Assembly (NCBI RefSeq): GCF_029689925.1 | Contig: NZ_CP121445.1 | Location: 1,233,001-1,297,000, forward strand | Origin: Anaerocolumna sp. AGMB13025 | Lineage (GTDB): Bacteria > Bacillota > Clostridia > Lachnospirales > Lachnospiraceae | DNA length: 64,000 nt | Direction: 5' to 3' | Shown here: positions 62,073 to 64,000 of the stretch, piece by piece | Numbering within the stretch: the stretch's first letter is position 1 | Layout of the letters: each line of letters begins with the position of its first letter | Translations under genes and position numbers: made by a program | The notes under the pieces: model-generated | Seen by the model: the letters and a program-made list of their open reading frames with translations, nothing else | The model's database searches: none | What the model was told of the DNA's origin: nothing

Positions 62073-62507
62073 ATGAAAAAAATTTATTATTATATCGGGA
62101 TATTAATTATCATCATCCTATTTGTTACGCTAAAACTTACAAATACTTATTCCATTGAAAAAGCCACTGATCATGGTGATTTTATTACTTATCCTAATCA
62201 AATAAATATCGAAAGCTTCAATGAATTTATTACTAAAGTTAATAATCACAGTAATACAAAAATCCGTATTACGGAATATTCAAAAGAAGGTGAACCTAAA
62301 ATAAATGACATAACTTACGAAAATAACATTATTACACTGCATTCCTACTATCCTAATAATTTAATAAATAAAAAGAAAAAAACAGAAGAATATACAGAAC
62401 TATATTTTGAAACGATAGCGGGGAATAAAGACATGTATTTAATTAATACAAACACTGGCGCTAAAACCTACATTTGCCAGATAAGAAATACAAATGCAGA
62501 AAGATAA
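62073..62507 (+). CDS. DUF4362-like anchored protein
   Basis: A 144-residue protein with an N-terminal hydrophobic helix (~4-22; uncleaved anchor or signal). The rest (ATDHGDFITYPNQINIESFNEFI, KIRITEYSKEGEPKINDITY) has the pattern of DUF4362 proteins in Bacillus: HG, a FxxF segment, then IRI..YT.EGdP. Outside-facing; function unknown. The stop is 14 bp before the conserved hairpin element. Confidence 0.68.
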   Translation: MKKIYYYIGILIIIILFVTLKLTNTYSIEKATDHGDFITYPNQINIESFNEFITKVNNHSNTKIRITEYSKEGEPKINDITYENNIITLHSYYPNNLINKKKKTEEYTELYFETIAGNKDMYLINTNTGAKTYICQIRNTNAER

Positions 62508-62509
62508 AA

Positions 62510-62740
62510 TCAAAGACTAAGACAGTATCCTGGCAGGCTTGTAATTTTTTTGTATTGGGAAGGTTCCTCCTGGCACTAAGTCTTGCTGAACTGCGCCAAG
62601 GAGGAAAAGAGCAACTGTCTGAACGAAGTGAGTTTTGCTCATTTCCTCCTGCTTTAAGCAGTTCAGCAAGACTTAGTGCCAGGAGGGTTCTTTCCCTACA
62701 AAAAAATTACAAGCCTGCCAGGATACTGCCGCCCCCCTTT
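62510..62740 (+). repeat. 210-nt conserved-loop/variable-stem hairpin element, copy B
   Basis: Hairpin 62521-62730, again a 94-nt 5' arm, a 20-nt loop (62615-62634, CTGTCTGAACG-A-AGTGAGTT) and a 96-nt 3' arm. Outer stem around CAGTATCCTGGCAGG, a mismatch block (GGTTCC / GGGTTCTTTCC), middle stem around TGGCACTAAGTCTTG, a second mismatch block (TGCGCCAAG / TAAGCA) and an inner stem. All conserved blocks fall at the same offsets as in copy A at 24589 (one is shifted by a base), but the stem sequences are mostly unrelated. Flanks are CAAAGACTAAG and GCCCCCC. Confidence 0.92.
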
Positions 62741-62794
62741 CTAAAATCTCCCGTCAAACATTATACCGTATATACCAAAATTTATTTCTTCCAG

Positions 62795-62823
62795 TTGACA
62801 TTGTAAACCAGATATGGTAACAT
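62795..62823 (+). promoter_or_regulatory. promoter of the alaS leader
   Basis: TTGACA (62795-62800), a 17-bp spacer and TAACAT (62818-62823), about 20 bp before the T-box stem I. Confidence 0.78.
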
Positions 62824-62829
62824 AAACAA

Positions 62830-63123
62830 AATTAAAACATATAAAGGCTATGAAAAGAAAGAGTATATATTATCCGGAATCCCAGAGAGAAGATGGCAGG
62901 TGAAAATCTTCATCAAGATAATATGGAAGCAGTCTTGGAGCCATGACCCGAACAGAGATACTAAGTAGGCATCATCGGAGTTTCCGCCGTTAAAAGGAAA
63001 GCAGTATAACTTGTCAATATGACAACTAGTACTGACTGAGTGCAGAATTATTCTGAAATTAGGTGGTAACACGGACGTTACGTTCGCCCTGAGTTGATAT
63101 TATATCAGCTTGGGGCTTTTTTT
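62830..63123 (+). promoter_or_regulatory. T-box riboswitch, alanine specifier
   Basis: Stem I start (GCTATGAAAAGAAAGAGTA), AGAGAG at 62884, specifier GAA-GCA-GTC with GCA (Ala) at 62929-62931, CCCGAAC and AGTAGGC distal blocks, antiterminator core GGTGGTAACACGG at 63062-63074 and a terminator (GCCCTGAGTTGATA/TATCAGCTTGGGGC then TTTTTTT, 63086-63123). The codon agrees with the downstream alaS gene. Confidence 0.93.
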
Positions 63124-63210
63124 GTATGTTTTACTTTTATTTGTTCATTCAGACCGAGGACAGTATCAACTCGGAAATGATAAGTATTCACTATAACAGG
63201 AGGTAGAATT

Positions 63211-64000
63211 ATGGTCAAAGACTCAGAGAATCCAAGGAATCCGTATACCGCTTATGACATAAGAAACAAGTTCGTAGATTTCTTCCTAAAAAAAGAACAC
63301 AAAAAGATAAACTCAGCCTCTCTATTACCGGAAAACGATCCGACGGTATTATTCACGACTGCCGGTATGCACCCATTGGTGCCATATCTGTTAGGGGAGT
63401 CCCATCCCTTCGGGAAAAGGCTTGTAAATTACCAGAAGTGCATCCGTACCGGTGATATTGATGAAGTTGGGGACAGTACCCATCTGACCTATTTTGAAAT
63501 GTTAGGCAACTGGTCTCTAGGAGATTACTTTAAAAAGGAATCCATTGCACAAAGCTTTGAATTTCTGACCAAGGTATTAAATATACCCGCGGATCGGATT
63601 GCTGTAACCGTGTTTGAAGGTGATGACCAGGCAGTAAGGGATATAGAGGCTTATGAGATATGGAAAAGCCAGGGACTTACAGAAAATCAGATCTATTATT
63701 ACGGTAAAAAAGAAAACTGGTGGGGACCGGCAGGACAAACAGGACCCTGTGGACCGGATACGGAGATTTTTTACGATACCGGGAAAGAAAAATGCTCCGA
63801 ACACTGCGGTCCGGCTTGTAACTGCGGCAAATATATAGAAATATGGAATAACGTTTTTATGGAATACAATAAACTTGCGGATGGAACCTATACCCAGCTT
63901 CGCCAAAAGAATGTGGATACCGGAATGGGTCTAGAGCGGATTCTGGCTATTTTAAATCATAAAGATTCGGTTTACGAAACTGACGTATTGCATCCTGTTA
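63211..64000 (+). CDS. alaS: alanine--tRNA ligase, N-terminal part
   Basis: The first ~263 codons of alanyl-tRNA synthetase; the rest lies beyond the window. Class II catalytic-domain blocks are clear: [32 protein letters not shown] (motif 1 region), [34 protein letters not shown] (motif 2), [13 protein letters not shown] and [12 protein letters not shown] (motif 3). A C/H-containing stretch ([14 protein letters not shown]) replaces the usual short loop. ACAGGAGGT precedes the ATG. Controlled by the Ala T-box just upstream. Confidence 0.97.
   Translation, partial: MVKDSENPRNPYTAYDIRNKFVDFFLKKEHKKINSASLLPENDPTVLFTTAGMHPLVPYLLGESHPFGKRLVNYQKCIRTGDIDEVGDSTHLTYFEMLGNWSLGDYFKKESIAQSFEFLTKVLNIPADRIAVTVFEGDDQAVRDIEAYEIWKSQGLTENQIYYYGKKENWWGPAGQTGPCGPDTEIFYDTGKEKCSEHCGPACNCGKYIEIWNNVFMEYNKLADGTYTQLRQKNVDTGMGLERILAILNHKDSVYETDVLHPV

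Noticed and set aside
62474..62806. 110-residue plus-strand ORF over hairpin copy B
   Set aside because: It starts inside the DUF4362-like gene and crosses the hairpin; same reason as copy A.
62848..63072. Minus-strand 74-residue ORF before alaS
   Set aside because: It is antisense to the T-box leader, whose conserved blocks explain the sequence.

Overview
The window looks like chromosome from an anaerobic, probably spore-forming member of the Clostridia, most likely family Lachnospiraceae. This is inferred from the low-GC coding style, AGGAGG ribosome sites, T-box leaders, YesM/AraC sugar sensing, a GH94 phosphorylase, Csp-like subtilases and an alaS leader. It is ordinary chromosome with accessory patches. 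No tRNA, rRNA, CRISPR array, intact transposase or prophage was seen.

Layout: 1-3.4 kb holds a truncated lactonase, a repeat-bearing hypothetical gene, a nitroreductase, a nitrilase-like amidase and a histidine phosphatase. 3.5-11.5 kb is a BlaI/BlaR1 regulon: two large class B PBPs (one MecA-like) read toward a convergent blaI-blaR1 pair, and the same palindrome (ATCTTACA-NN-TGTAAGAT) lies at both ends. 11.9-14.9 kb is an AT-rich ABC exporter. 15-17.5 kb has a P-loop ATPase with a C-terminal zinc ribbon and a methyltransferase. 18-29.4 kb is a probable chitobiose utilisation locus: GH94 phosphorylase, phosphohexomutase, YesM-type kinase, lipoprotein, two permeases and an AraC-type response regulator. 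29.7-33.3 kb has an MCP, two SM-like small proteins and thioredoxin. 33.8-37 kb is an unusual cluster: hydrogenase-maturation-type protease, cytochrome-b5-like protein, HypA-like protein lacking its metal sites, and a subtilase whose catalytic Ser is Gly. 37-41.3 kb is a Zur/znuACB zinc locus with a textbook operator and a decayed permease behind it. 41.5-43.8 kb is a second BlaR1/BlaI-like pair. 44-53.8 kb holds a phospholipase-C-like protein, a WYL regulator, a radical SAM protein, a GT2-GtrA/phosphodiester glycosidase operon and an OmpR two-component plus ABC peptide-resistance-type module. 54-57.6 kb is a Trp T-box controlled trpXYZ-type transporter. 57.7-60.4 kb has an AraC regulator and a GH4 enzyme with the CHEV motif of alpha-galacturonidases. 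The window ends in alaS behind an Ala T-box.

The most unusual non-coding signal is a pair of 210-nt hairpins (24589-24798 and 62521-62730). They have identical geometry, a conserved 20-nt loop, conserved internal blocks at the same offsets and conserved flanks, but largely unrelated stem sequences that are self-complementary within each copy. A second, smaller conserved-loop/variable-stem hairpin family occurs at 33419, 33557 and 54285. About a dozen short tandem-repeat tracts, each with its own unit, sit mostly between genes.

All functions are read from motifs and family resemblance by eye; no database search was run.
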